This document shows positions 16,342 through 24,248 of a DNA stretch of 64,000 nt, one piece after another. Position 1 is the first letter of the stretch, and every line of letters begins with the position of its first letter. Below the pieces are notes generated by a model. It was not told the origin of the DNA. It was given only the letters and a program-made list of their open reading frames with translations, and did not search any database. Source of the DNA: a virus; IMG/VR virus record IMGVR_UViG_3300028800_000060, positions 62,001 to 126,000 of that record. One strand, 5' to 3'. The translations under genes and the position numbers were made by a program.

Positions 16342-16616
16342 TGACAACAATTAATGCAAACAAAGATAGATTGACGGAAGCACAACAAAAAGAAATCGTA
16401 GAGCGTTGCAATGAATCATATGACCGCGGCGGCGCTGATGCCCTAAAGTTTGTTATAGATGCAGCTAAACAAATTGCTGTTGATATGCCGGGTTTTTCTG
16501 AACATGCCGCTTTTACAGTGTATGTGGTTGAAGCTATCCGCGAAAAACTCGCAGCCGCAGTAAATGAACAAGTTCATGATACTATTCCGGAAGAATCGAG
16601 AATATGTATTCCTTAA
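16341..16616 (+). CDS. Small helical protein, unknown
   Basis: 91 residues, helical with Ala-rich segments and no motif recognised. It overlaps both neighbours: its ATG shares the last base of the previous TAA, and the next gene starts 13 bases before its own stop. Confidence 0.65.
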   Translation: MTTINANKDRLTEAQQKEIVERCNESYDRGGADALKFVIDAAKQIAVDMPGFSEHAAFTVYVVEAIREKLAAAVNEQVHDTIPEESRICIP

Positions 16617-16777
16617 GCTATTTGATCGAAGATGCTCCTAAATGTGCAGCCTATATTAATGGACATTATGTACCTTCTCGTCCTATTCCTTGGGGATTTG
16701 GTATATGGCGCATTAAGGATGCATGGGCTGTTCTTACCGGAAAAGCTGATGCCGTATTTTGGCCTGAAGGACAATAA
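16604..16777 (+). CDS. Short conserved-type phage protein (57 residues)
   Basis: 57 codons with a clear hydrophobic and aromatic core (WGFGIWRIKDAWAVLTGKAD). This pattern of Arg/Lys-Asp-Ala-Trp followed by TGKADAV recurs in small proteins of many unrelated phages, as I recall. It overlaps the upstream gene by 13 bases, and its TAA shares a base with the next ATG. Function unknown. Confidence 0.65.
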   Translation: MYSLSYLIEDAPKCAAYINGHYVPSRPIPWGFGIWRIKDAWAVLTGKADAVFWPEGQ

Positions 16778-16977
16778 TGCCTCTCTACGATTGGTTTAAC
16801 CTAAACATCAAAAATCATCATCACATTTGGGGTCCTTGGGTTCTTGTAGATACCAAGAACCTCAAATATAATCATCGAGTTATTCAAGGCCAACAATGGA
16901 CCATGAAACGCGAATGTTCTACTTGTGGTGAAATTGATTACCAATCAAAAGAAACAAAACTCAAATTGACGTCCTAA
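16777..16977 (+). CDS. Small CxxC protein, unknown
   Basis: 66 residues with His-rich (KNHHHIWG) and CSTCG elements, a possible two-Cys two-His metal site. The C-terminal end of the gene contains the -35 box of the promoter for the polynucleotide kinase gene. Confidence 0.6.
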   Translation: MPLYDWFNLNIKNHHHIWGPWVLVDTKNLKYNHRVIQGQQWTMKRECSTCGEIDYQSKETKLKLTS

Positions 16978-16995
16978 AAGAATTCTTGTTATCAT
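16966..16995 (+). promoter_or_regulatory. Host-type promoter, TTGACG-N18-TATCAT
   Basis: -35 at 16966-16971, -10 at 16990-16995. ATG 17006 begins 10 nt downstream, so the predicted leader is only about 3-4 nt and there is no Shine-Dalgarno sequence. Confidence 0.55.
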
Positions 16996-17005
16996 TAACA
17001 TTGTT

Positions 17006-17995
17006 ATGAGCAAAAAAAGAACTAATCAAACTGTAACTATCACCCTTGGTTTACCTGCCTCAGGAAAAACTACTTGGGCAAAAAAAGAAGTTGAATTAGC
17101 AAAACTTTGCAATGAAATTCCCATTGTGCGGGTGAACAATGATGATATACGGGATGAATTAAATGGCGGTCCAATGGATCATTCCAATTGGACTCCCGAA
17201 TTTGAGAAAAAGGTTCGTAAAGTTCGGTTTGAAAGAATTACGGAAGCCCTGAAATCAGGTTGTGATGTTATTGTAGATAACACACATCTGTCCTACAAAA
17301 CTCTAAATAGCCTGAAAACCTGGTTGAAACAGAATTTTCCTAATGTCATTATTGAAGAGAAAGACTTCCGTGATGTTCCTCTCCAAGAATGTTTGGATCG
17401 AGATAAGGCAAGAATTGCTCGGGGTGAGCGTGGAGTAGGTTCTGAGGTAATTATGAAAATGGCAAGTGAAGCGGGACTCATCAAAGAAATTCCTCCACAT
17501 ACAATCGATTGGACTTTGCCGTGGACTATCATGTGTGATTTAGATGGTACTTTAGCTCGCATTGGTAAACGTAGTCCATATGATTGTTCTCAATGCGATC
17601 TATTAGATACTCCCAATCTACATGTCCTACAACTATTGAGGACTTATCAAACTGGACATATTGTTGAGAATATGGATGGATTTGTAACTTCGCATCCAAA
17701 TATTGAAAAAATTCATTTCTTCACTGGCCGAACCGACAATTACAAAGGTCCCACGCTTCGGTTTCTACTAACTAAATGTGGTTTTGATGTTGCTAATGAT
17801 CCATATTTTGAATTAGTTATGCGCCAAACAGGTGATAGTAGACCCGATGAGATCATTAAACGTGAAATGTTTGACTCCCACATCAAAAATAAGTATAATG
17901 TATTTGTAGTTGTAGATGATAGGCCGCGCGTTGTTCGTATGTGGCACAGTTTAGGATTACCAGTTTTTAATGTGGGTGATGGAAGAGAATTTTAA
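17006..17995 (+). CDS. pseT: Polynucleotide 5'-kinase/3'-phosphatase, T4 PseT-like
   Basis: Two-domain end-healing enzyme. The N-terminal kinase has a P-loop GLPASGKTT (15-23), an NNDDIR region and DNTHLS. The C-terminal phosphatase is of the HAD type with DLDGT (178-182; Asp 178 and 180 catalytic), FFTGR and a VVDDRP segment. It phosphorylates 5' ends and removes 3'/2',3'-cyclic phosphates so RNA ligase can reseal tRNAs cut by host PrrC-type nucleases. 329 residues versus 301 in T4. It has its own near-leaderless promoter. Confidence 0.92.
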   Translation: MSKKRTNQTVTITLGLPASGKTTWAKKEVELAKLCNEIPIVRVNNDDIRDELNGGPMDHSNWTPEFEKKVRKVRFERITEALKSGCDVIVDNTHLSYKTLNSLKTWLKQNFPNVIIEEKDFRDVPLQECLDRDKARIARGERGVGSEVIMKMASEAGLIKEIPPHTIDWTLPWTIMCDLDGTLARIGKRSPYDCSQCDLLDTPNLHVLQLLRTYQTGHIVENMDGFVTSHPNIEKIHFFTGRTDNYKGPTLRFLLTKCGFDVANDPYFELVMRQTGDSRPDEIIKREMFDSHIKNKYNVFVVVDDRPRVVRMWHSLGLPVFNVGDGREF

Positions 17996-17998
17996 TAC

Positions 17999-18382
17999 AT
18001 GACTATTTACGGACCAAAACATGATGATGTTGTGGATATGTTCTTAACTCAACATGTAGAAGACCGTATCCGAGATCGTTTTCCTTCTCTCAAATTTAAA
18101 ACAAATTTAAAAATTTATGTTTCCTATTGTGAAAGCCCAACAGCAGCACCTATGTGGTCTATACCAGTTTCTGGTGGATATATTATAGGAAAATGGATTC
18201 CCTCACATCACGGAAGTTATATTAAGGGAATTTTTATCGCCCAAACGGCGTTAATGACTTGGCAATTTAAAAGATCCAAGTTTGAAAAGAAACGGTCAGT
18301 CTGGGTAACTTTTAGAAGGATTATTTCTCAAACAGAGAATAAAGCTAAATGTGGAAAAGGTGAACAAAATGAATCTAAATGA
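17999..18382 (+). CDS. Unrecognised basic protein
   Basis: 127 residues, basic, with aromatic-rich central beta segments. Not recognised. It starts 3 bases after the kinase stop and overlaps the next gene by 14 bases. Confidence 0.6.
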   Translation: MTIYGPKHDDVVDMFLTQHVEDRIRDRFPSLKFKTNLKIYVSYCESPTAAPMWSIPVSGGYIIGKWIPSHHGSYIKGIFIAQTALMTWQFKRSKFEKKRSVWVTFRRIISQTENKAKCGKGEQNESK

Positions 18383-18617
18383 AACTTTAATTGCTTTACG
18401 CGCAGGAAATTGTAATCTCATTTACCAAAAAATGAATGGTGACATTCGTGTTGCTGTGGGTACTTTGAATTTGAATTTGGTTCCAAAGGAAAATTGGCCG
18501 AAAATTTCAACTCAAGAACCCAACAAAGAAAATGAATTGATCCATTACTACGATCAAACGATTAATGGATGGCGCTGTTTCTGGATGGAAAATCTGAAAA
18601 GTCTTTCTTTGGTGTAA
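18369..18617 (+). CDS. Small DUF2693-like protein
   Basis: 82 residues. The order (N-terminal helix, VxLxTLN-like strand, then YDQTINGWRCFWMENLKSL) resembles the small DUF2693 family found in T4-like phages, in which a Trp-Arg-x-Phe strand ends the domain. ATG 18369 has AAAAGG 8 bases upstream. Function unknown. Confidence 0.55.
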   Translation: MNLNETLIALRAGNCNLIYQKMNGDIRVAVGTLNLNLVPKENWPKISTQEPNKENELIHYYDQTINGWRCFWMENLKSLSLV

Positions 18618-18619
18618 GA

Positions 18620-19027
18620 ATGAATAAAGAAGAAATTAAAGATAATCTCCATTATGGTTGGTCCTGGAAAGATGCTGTGCTTAATGCTGAAGCCACCGGC
18701 ATGAAGGTTTATAGATCTACAGATACGTTATTACTCCTAGATCTGGATGATTCGGAAAGCTTGTTTAAGTACGAGAGTATGTTTCCGTTATTGGAAAAAC
18801 AGTTTGAATTGGTAGAATTAAATCGTTGGCATTCCAAATCTGGAATAGGATGGCATGTAATACTTTTATGTAGTCCTCAAAATATGCTAACCCGAATTAC
18901 GTTACAGGCAGTCCTCGGTTCAGATATTAAACGTGAAGCATTGGCACTATTAATGCATCGGGACGGCATTGAAAATTGTAGTTGGCTTTTTAAGCCTAAA
19001 GTAGAAAAAGAAGTTTGTCCTTTTTGA
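18620..19027 (+). CDS. Protein with primase/AEP-like sequence pattern, unknown
   Basis: 135 residues. LLLLDLDDSES, HSKSGIGWHVILL and LQAVLGSDIKREAL form a pattern I associate with small phage proteins that look like a cut-down archaeo-eukaryotic-type primase core (DxD strand, SxSGxGxH motif). I cannot confirm activity. ATG 18620 lies just after the preceding stop. Confidence 0.55.
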   Translation: MNKEEIKDNLHYGWSWKDAVLNAEATGMKVYRSTDTLLLLDLDDSESLFKYESMFPLLEKQFELVELNRWHSKSGIGWHVILLCSPQNMLTRITLQAVLGSDIKREALALLMHRDGIENCSWLFKPKVEKEVCPF

Positions 19028-19035
19028 TGTACGTG

Positions 19036-19063
19036 GAAAGGGGAAGCTTAAAGCTTCCCTTCT
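19036..19063. terminator. Bidirectional hairpin terminator
   Basis: AAGGGGAAGCTT / AAGCTTCCCTT pair as a hairpin (one bulged G), A-rich on one flank and T-rich on the other. It sits where the plus-strand operon ending at 19027 meets the minus-strand phoH gene and overlaps the phoH stop codon. Confidence 0.7.
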
Positions 19064-19758
19064 TTATCCAAATAAGCTAATTTAGCAACGATCCATTCTT
19101 TTACAATACCAGAACGAACGATATCTTCCTCTTCAAATTCGATAAAACTAAAACTTTCGCAATTTTCAATTATATCCAAAAATTGTGGAACACCAGTCTT
19201 ATCATATTTGCTGCGGTATAAATCAGTTTGATCTATATCACCACAAAAGACAACACGGCATCTATTTCCGATACGTGTAATAACTGTATCGAGTTCTTCG
19301 AAATTCATATTTTGGATTTCATCTACGATAATAACAGCATCATTTAAAGTTGTTCCTCTTAAATGTGATGTGGTTATAAATTCAATCATCATTTTCTGTT
19401 TCAATATATCGTAGGCATCACCTCTACCAAATAATTCAGAACAAATCTTCTGGTATGGTGCCTCATAAACGGCCATTTTTTCTCCGGCGGTACCGGGAAG
19501 AAATCCCATATCACGTGAGGGAACAATACTTCGAATAATTATCACTCGCTGATACTTACCATTTAGGACTTCTTGAAGACCTAACCATAATGAAAGGAAT
19601 GTTTTTCCTGTCCCAGCAACACCATGTAAAACTAAATTGTAATCAGAACGGAATGATTCGATCATTGCATTTTGAGTTGGTGTTTTGGGTTCTATTTTCC
19701 TCATGGGAAAACTTTTATCTGGACCAGGTTTCGTCTTTATCTTCTTTTTTGTTGCCAT
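19048..19758 (-). CDS. phoH: PhoH-family P-loop ATPase
   Basis: PhoH-like NTPase with Walker A VAGTGKT (about residue 45-52), Walker B IIVDEIQN and a GDIDQTD sensor segment. 236 residues, the size of a stand-alone PhoH core. PhoH is common in marine phages; a link to phosphate starvation has been proposed but its role in phages is not settled. It is one of two genes in a minus-strand pair facing the plus operons. Confidence 0.9.
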   Translation of the reverse strand: MATKKKIKTKPGPDKSFPMRKIEPKTPTQNAMIESFRSDYNLVLHGVAGTGKTFLSLWLGLQEVLNGKYQRVIIIRSIVPSRDMGFLPGTAGEKMAVYEAPYQKICSELFGRGDAYDILKQKMMIEFITTSHLRGTTLNDAVIIVDEIQNMNFEELDTVITRIGNRCRVVFCGDIDQTDLYRSKYDKTGVPQFLDIIENCESFSFIEFEEEDIVRSGIVKEWIVAKLAYLDKEGKL

Positions 19759-19781
19759 CCGTATTTTTCCTTTTAGGATTT

Positions 19782-20108
19782 TTAAACGAGTCGGCCGGGA
19801 GAATACCGAGCTTTACTGAAATTAACAAACTTTCTTTTAATTTTGCCATCAGGTGTTATTGTGCTTTTATCTGGTACTGAATTTTCCATACGGCCTAAAA
19901 CGCCATGCAAAAACGCATCTGGAGGACGTGTAATGCCAAGTTTAATAGGATCTCCTAAAGCTGGTGGGGAACTTAAATAAATGTGCAGGCAATCATTTTC
20001 GCGGCATTCGGGGCAAGGAGAGTGCTCCGGAAGTAGGTAATCTACCATAGGAAGTTTAGCTTCAAAAATAGTATCACAATTAGAGCAAAGATATTCGTAA
20101 TTAGGCAA
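19782..20108 (-). CDS. FmdB-type zinc-ribbon protein
   Basis: An N-terminal PNYEYLCSNC and CPEC pair form the zinc ribbon of FmdB-like regulatory proteins. TTG at 20108 gives the family-typical start MPNYEY with GGAG 11 bases upstream; another TTG at 20129 is in frame, upstream. The C-terminal part is Pro-rich and basic. It probably forms one operon with phoH downstream. The role is unknown; FmdB homologues are often assumed to be regulators. Confidence 0.65.
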   Translation of the reverse strand: MPNYEYLCSNCDTIFEAKLPMVDYLLPEHSPCPECRENDCLHIYLSSPPALGDPIKLGITRPPDAFLHGVLGRMENSVPDKSTITPDGKIKRKFVNFSKARYSPGRLV

Positions 20109-20145
20109 GGATTTTAAAACTCCATTCAAATAATTAATGAGTACA

Positions 20146-20161
20146 GAACTATTTAGTTCTT
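20146..20161. promoter_or_regulatory. Near-perfect 16-bp inverted repeat with late-type box
   Basis: AGAACTA-TT-TAGTTCT lies between the divergent zinc-ribbon and 20213 genes. On the minus strand it reads CTAAATAG, the late-box variant seen before many late genes. It could serve the minus genes or act as an operator. Confidence 0.45.
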
Positions 20162-20177
20162 CCTTTTGAAGGAATGC

Positions 20178-20206
20178 TTGACATCGTGTGTTATTTCTTA
20201 TAAACT
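20178..20206 (+). promoter_or_regulatory. Host-type promoter, TTGACA-N17-TAAACT
   Basis: -35 at 20178-20183, -10 at 20201-20206. ATG 20213 begins exactly 6 nt after the -10 box: leaderless geometry. A TATAAATA box (20206-20213) overlaps the start codon. Confidence 0.7.
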
Positions 20207-20212
20207 ATAAAT

Positions 20213-21379
20213 ATGGGCAGACATAAAAAGCAACGAATTAGTATCCCTAAAGAAGGCGATGCAGTATCGAAAAAGGCACTAAAAGATTCATCTATTGTGG
20301 TTTGGGGTAATGAACCAAATTGGGTTCCCGTAAACCAACTATTAGATAGTGCCGAGAAGCATTTCGAAACTCAACGCCAGTTAGGCTTGGCTTTCAACTG
20401 GTATTACAATATGACGGATGAAAAACTCCGTAAATCTTTTTTTGTTGATTATGCCGAAAAATTCTTCCCCAATAATGTGGACAATGTTCGAAATATTTCT
20501 CCAGATCTTTTTACGTGTGGAGAATATCACACATACGGTGTTCTAGCAAGAATGATCATGCGCGGTTGGCCCATTGATCAGACGAAAAAGGAACATCTGT
20601 CATCGTTGATTAAAACCTACAACAAAAATTCTGCAAAGATTATTGAACCTCAGGTCGAAAAAAAGAAAGACCGAGATCCTGTAATTTCGAAATGTATTAA
20701 TCTTGTAAACGAACAACTGGATGATTTTGGTTTTGTTGCTCGTAAGAAATTTCCTGAGCCGAGTATGGCTGATACTGTTCTGAAGGTAGGCGCAACAAAC
20801 GGCCAAAGAACTAAAGTGCATGAGCATTTTGGTAATACCATTTTGGAAATCAAACAGGTGATTACTGGTGATGATGAACTTTTGAAAGAAGCCTATAGTG
20901 GTGTATCCAAGGGTACTTTACAGAAAGTTTATAATTGGTTTACAGCAATGCCTTCCGAGGGGTTAGTTGTTACTCAAAAAACTAGGAAAACCCGAAAGAA
21001 GAAAGTGAAGAGTGCGGCACAAATCCTGAAATTATTCATTTGCCAAAAATCTGATTCAGAATTAAACGTCCAATCTGTAGATCCCGAAACTATTCTCGGT
21101 GCTCAACAATTGTGGGTATTTAATACCAAGACTCGCAAGCTCGGTGTTTATTATGCCGCAAATGAAAAGGGACTTGGCGTATCACGTAAATCTATTGATA
21201 ACTATGATGAAAAAACCTCTTTCTGTAAAAAGATCCGTAAACCGAAAGAGATTATTCCGGGCGTAATTACAGCAGGAAAGGTGGCATTGCGTCATGCGAT
21301 GGATGAAATTCGCGCCACAAAATCACCTATGAAGAGTCGAATTTGTGAAACTGTACTCCTATTAAGGACGGTAAAATAA
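20213..21379 (+). CDS. Unrecognised 388-residue protein, leaderless
   Basis: Not recognised. The N-terminus is basic (MGRHKKQR). Residues about 150-290 are helical and Lys-rich and include TRKTRKKKV. The C-terminus is beta-rich. The fold could bind nucleic acid, but no motif shows it. It is transcribed from a consensus promoter with the start codon at the predicted +1, and overlaps the next gene by one base. Confidence 0.65.
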   Translation: MGRHKKQRISIPKEGDAVSKKALKDSSIVVWGNEPNWVPVNQLLDSAEKHFETQRQLGLAFNWYYNMTDEKLRKSFFVDYAEKFFPNNVDNVRNISPDLFTCGEYHTYGVLARMIMRGWPIDQTKKEHLSSLIKTYNKNSAKIIEPQVEKKKDRDPVISKCINLVNEQLDDFGFVARKKFPEPSMADTVLKVGATNGQRTKVHEHFGNTILEIKQVITGDDELLKEAYSGVSKGTLQKVYNWFTAMPSEGLVVTQKTRKTRKKKVKSAAQILKLFICQKSDSELNVQSVDPETILGAQQLWVFNTKTRKLGVYYAANEKGLGVSRKSIDNYDEKTSFCKKIRKPKEIIPGVITAGKVALRHAMDEIRATKSPMKSRICETVLLLRTVK

Positions 21380-21642
21380 TGGAAAGAACTTTATTTAGAA
21401 AATTTCCTGAAAGCCCCAATGAAGAACCTTACCATACATATGGGCTATCGGTACATGAAATTGAATTGCCCGATTGCAAAATCTCTCCTAGAGAAGGATG
21501 GTTAGTTCATTTGATGAAAATCTATCGGGATTTATATCCGAGATATCCCGAAGAATGTTATCAAAGATGGGCAGAAACACAACTTAACCGTGAACTTGAC
21601 AGGCTTGGTGATTATTTTAGTCTGAGTTCTTTTTATGACTAA
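21379..21642 (+). CDS. Small acidic protein, unknown
   Basis: 87 residues, helical, rich in Glu and aromatic residues. ATG 21379 shares a base with the previous stop (TAATG). Not recognised. Confidence 0.6.
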   Translation: MERTLFRKFPESPNEEPYHTYGLSVHEIELPDCKISPREGWLVHLMKIYRDLYPRYPEECYQRWAETQLNRELDRLGDYFSLSSFYD

Positions 21643-21793
21643 TTGTCCTCGTTGTCTTTCACCACTAGAACTTGATGGTAATTGTCCAAATGAATGTCGT
21701 CCTTTTCAATCAAAAATTGAAGAGGAAGAATATTTTGATGATTTGGAAGATATTAGTGTGAATGTTTATGAAGACGAAAGTATTACCAATTAA
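21635..21793 (+). CDS. 52-residue zinc-knuckle protein
   Basis: Opens with CPRC, followed by CPNEC, a compact four-Cys zinc site at residues 4-21, then an acidic tail rich in Glu and Asp. It overlaps its upstream neighbour by 8 bases, as is usual here. Function unknown; the acidic tail suggests binding to a basic partner. Confidence 0.6.
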   Translation: MTNCPRCLSPLELDGNCPNECRPFQSKIEEEEYFDDLEDISVNVYEDESITN

Positions 21794-22004
21794 AGAAAAA
21801 GCAGAAGAGGCTGGGATTCTTTCAGCAAAAGAAATTGAATTTACTCCTGATAGGAAGATTATTTACCTTACCGTTTCTTTTGAAGACGAAGATCCGGATT
21901 TTATGAAAACAGAAACGAAAAAATTCTGGTTACTATATAAATATTCTCATCCAAAAAATGAATCTACTAAAGAAAATACTCAAAAAGATCCTCAAACAAT
22001 CTAA
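21762..22004 (+). CDS. Small charged protein, unknown
   Basis: 80 residues, Lys/Glu-rich with a disordered C-terminus. Two possible starts exist, ATG 21762 and ATG 21768. It overlaps both neighbours by 32-47 bases, so its start is uncertain. Confidence 0.5.
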   Translation: MFMKTKVLPIKEKAEEAGILSAKEIEFTPDRKIIYLTVSFEDEDPDFMKTETKKFWLLYKYSHPKNESTKENTQKDPQTI

Positions 22005-22410
22005 ATTACCCAAATTGGTTAAAATCACACCAACTGGTGTGCCAACTTGGCATCGTGATTCGGATAGAAGCGAATGTGGTATGGTTGAAACTGAACCAAA
22101 CCAAGAAGTTTATTCGCGAATGGTAAGAGTTCAGGGAGAAGTTATTGAACCGCTTCCTGATGATACGCCCGAAGATCTGGCATCATTGATTAGTTGTGCT
22201 GCTTGTGACCATGAATTTTCTAGGGTTATTGTTTACCCCATATGTCAAGAAATGCGTAAGCAGGTAATGGATCTAATTGTTGGTAACAAGGATAATTTAT
22301 ATCCTATGTACGAATACCGGTTAGCTAATATTATTGCCAATGATGATTTGGATTCAAAGACATTAATTTACAAGTATGGGGGAAAAACCCACTTCGCAAA
22401 ACCTATTTAA
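21958..22410 (+). CDS. Unrecognised 150-residue protein
   Basis: An N-terminal amphipathic basic helix (LLKKILKKILKQSKLPK) is followed by a soluble domain with three spread Cys residues (ISCAACD). It overlaps the previous frame by 47 bases, which is long for this genome. Not recognised. Confidence 0.55.
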   Translation: MNLLKKILKKILKQSKLPKLVKITPTGVPTWHRDSDRSECGMVETEPNQEVYSRMVRVQGEVIEPLPDDTPEDLASLISCAACDHEFSRVIVYPICQEMRKQVMDLIVGNKDNLYPMYEYRLANIIANDDLDSKTLIYKYGGKTHFAKPI

Positions 22411-22412
22411 TT

Positions 22413-22922
22413 ATGAATACAATAACCGAACATAATGGTTTAGGTTCTACGGCAATATTTTCATCTGATAAAATTTATCGTTATTTTCTTTCCAGAAAAA
22501 CTGGTATACCTGGTAATAAAAAACTCATATGGATAATGCTTAATCCTTCCACAGCGGATGCTTTTAAATTAGATCCTACGGTTATACGTTGTTTTGTTCG
22601 TAGTAAAAGGCATTCGGCCAATGAAATGATTATCTTAAACCTATTCGGGTTTAGATCTCCATATCCCAAAGACCTTTACACAATTGAAGATCCCATAGGT
22701 CCCGATAATGACGAAATAATTGCATCTTCCTTACAAGGAAATAATGTTACATTAGTTTGTGCGTGGGGCAGTCATAAACTAGTACATGAACGCAGCCTTG
22801 AGCTTTGGAGTCGTTTGGTTGATATCTCCAAATATTGTCTGGGCACAACAAAGACGGGCCAGCCAAAGCATCCGCTTCATGTAGCTTATGAAGATGATTT
22901 AATTCCCTTTGACATCTTCTAA
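22413..22922 (+). CDS. DUF1643-family protein
   Basis: Matches the DUF1643 pattern: KLIWIMLNPSTADAFKLDPT near the N-terminus, an ILNLFGFRSPYPKDL segment, and VCAWGSH with a C-terminal LGTTKTGQPKHPLH. 169 residues, typical for the family. Function is unknown; members occur in phages and bacteria. The next gene's promoter -35 overlaps its end. Confidence 0.8.
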   Translation: MNTITEHNGLGSTAIFSSDKIYRYFLSRKTGIPGNKKLIWIMLNPSTADAFKLDPTVIRCFVRSKRHSANEMIILNLFGFRSPYPKDLYTIEDPIGPDNDEIIASSLQGNNVTLVCAWGSHKLVHERSLELWSRLVDISKYCLGTTKTGQPKHPLHVAYEDDLIPFDIF

Positions 22923-22937
22923 ATAATGTTGTATACT
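22909..22937 (+). promoter_or_regulatory. Host-type promoter, TTGACA-N17-TATACT
   Basis: -35 at 22909-22914, -10 at 22932-22937. It drives RNase H through a short leader with an AAAGAGAAT ribosome-binding site before ATG 22957. Not leaderless. Confidence 0.7.
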
Positions 22938-22956
22938 TAAATTAAAAGAGAATATA

Positions 22957-23541
22957 ATGGTACTTATAGATTTTAGCCAGGTTATGATTAGTAATCTGTG
23001 CGTGCTTCCGATGAAACAATTGGAAGAAAAAGAAACAAACGAATTGCCGGATCTTCGTCATTCTGTTATTCCTGGAATTCCTTCAGAAAAAAAAGATGAA
23101 ATTAACGAAGATTTATTGAGACATATGGTACTCAATAGTCTCCGATTTTATAATACTAAATTCGGAATAAAATACGGCCGGTTGGTGATTTGCTGTGATA
23201 GTCGCCATTATTGGCGAAAAGATGTATTCAAATATTATAAGGCGGGAAGAAAAAAGACCAGAGATAAATCTCCTTTAAATTGGAATTTAATTTTTGAAAC
23301 TCTCAATAAACTCCAAGATGAACTTGTAGAATACTTTCCCTATCAGGTTATTAATGTTAATGGTGCTGAAGCTGATGATTTAATCGGTGTGGTGGCAAAA
23401 CGAGAAAAAAAGAATGGTCCGGTTTTGATAATATCAAACGATAAAGATTTTATCCAACTATTAGATAAAAATGTTTCTCTATATCGGAATATATCCAAAG
23501 AATTATGGATTTTTGATAACAGTCCATCCATTACAGTTTAA
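22957..23541 (+). CDS. rnh: RNase H (5'-3' exonuclease), N-terminal part, interrupted
   Basis: T4 RNase H-like flap/5' nuclease that removes RNA primers from lagging-strand fragments. The acidic active site is visible: MVLIDFSQ at the N-terminus, VICCDSRHYWRK, and NGAEADDLIGVVAK plus ISNDKDFIQLL. Homology runs to about residue 180 (NIS, 23488-23496). The frame then enters a foreign-looking stretch and stops at TAA 23539-23541. The C-terminal part resumes in the same frame at about 23674. Without joining, this half would lack the GDxxDGIP helix and probably be inactive. Confidence 0.8.
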   Translation: MVLIDFSQVMISNLCVLPMKQLEEKETNELPDLRHSVIPGIPSEKKDEINEDLLRHMVLNSLRFYNTKFGIKYGRLVICCDSRHYWRKDVFKYYKAGRKKTRDKSPLNWNLIFETLNKLQDELVEYFPYQVINVNGAEADDLIGVVAKREKKNGPVLIISNDKDFIQLLDKNVSLYRNISKELWIFDNSPSITV

Positions 23542-23673
23542 ACGTTTTTGCGTGACTTTTCTAGCTTTAGAATTTGGAGGTAGTATTGGCCCTAAATTTG
23601 CATTTTTGTAAATTGTTGGAAAAGCCAATTGGTGTGTCTCACAAAAAGAAACAAGCATGCCGCAAAATTCAAA
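23488..23673. other. 186-bp in-frame insertion in the RNase H gene
   Basis: Between two NIS codon triplets (AATATATCC at 23488 and AATATTTCC at 23674) lie exactly 186 bases, a multiple of three, with in-frame stops. Removing one repeat copy plus the insert restores a continuous frame of about 322 codons, close to T4 RNase H (305). A perfect 16-bp palindrome ATATTTCCGGAAATAT (23675-23690) marks the right junction. No known mobile-element ends or protein gene are visible inside. Confidence 0.65.
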
Positions 23674-24105
23674 AATATTTCCGGAAATATCTATAAGGAC
23701 AAAGATTTTGAACAAATGGACTATAAGATTGTAAAACTTACAAAGAAACAAGTACACGAAAAACTCAGAGAACATATTATGCTCGGAGACCACAGCGATG
23801 GAATACCCAATTTCAAATCTCCGGATGATGCCTTTGTTTCTGGAACTCGTCAAACATCAATCCGGAAGAGTGATTTAGAACGTTGGGTAAAAGAAACTAA
23901 ACCGGAAAATTTTTGTGATAGTACGATGCTACGAGGATACCGGAGAAATCAAAAATTGATTGATCTGGATTTTATTCCTCAAGAAATACAAAATGCTATT
24001 GTGGAAGCATGGGATAAACCTTTCAGTGAATCGCGAAAGAAATTGTGGGATTATTTTGTAAAGTATAAGTTAGCTACATTAGCGGATCATTTAGGAGAAT
24101 TCTGA
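23629..24105 (+). CDS. rnh: RNase H, C-terminal part
   Basis: Same frame as the N-terminal part. The homologous region starts at about 23674. It has HIMLGDHSDGIPNFKSPDD, the helix-hairpin-helix and metal-binding segment of 5' nucleases, and ends in the LIDLDFIP...WDYFVKYKL region of T4 RNase H. The first about 15 codons from TTG 23629 belong to the insertion. If translated alone it would lack the acidic N-terminal active site. Probably expressed only if the insertion is removed or bypassed. Confidence 0.7.
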   Translation: MVCLTKRNKHAAKFKNISGNIYKDKDFEQMDYKIVKLTKKQVHEKLREHIMLGDHSDGIPNFKSPDDAFVSGTRQTSIRKSDLERWVKETKPENFCDSTMLRGYRRNQKLIDLDFIPQEIQNAIVEAWDKPFSESRKKLWDYFVKYKLATLADHLGEF

Positions 24106-24248
24106 TGTGGAGATATTTGATATCTGCTTTTAATTCAATTATGGGAACTCATATTTGTTGCCATGAATGGGGAAAATGGCATGCCACATTCCATTTTCAA
24201 CATAGATATTGTAAATTGTGTTTTTATAAACAAGAAAAAGAAATATGA
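24105..24248 (+). CDS. 47-residue His/Cys-rich peptide
   Basis: A hydrophobic N-terminus (MWRYLISAF) is followed by HICCHEW and HRYCKLC, a credible zinc site of His and Cys. A TAGGAGAATTCTG ribosome-binding site (AGGAG, good spacing) precedes ATG 24105, which overlaps the RNase H stop by one base. The next gene overlaps as ATGA. Function unknown. Confidence 0.65.
   Translation: MWRYLISAFNSIMGTHICCHEWGKWHATFHFQHRYCKLCFYKQEKEI

Noticed and set aside
19782-20129. TTG at 20129 as start of the zinc-ribbon gene
   Set aside because: No ribosome-binding site; TTG 20108 gives the family-typical MPNYEY start with GGAG upstream.
23488-23673. Group I intron or intein in RNase H
   Set aside because: 186 bp is too small for a normal group I intron core, and in-frame stops exclude an intein.
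23503-23853. Minus-strand reading frame across the RNase H insertion
   Set aside because: It is open, but it runs antisense through RNase H coding sequence, has no ribosome-binding site or promoter, and its peptide resembles no family I recognise.
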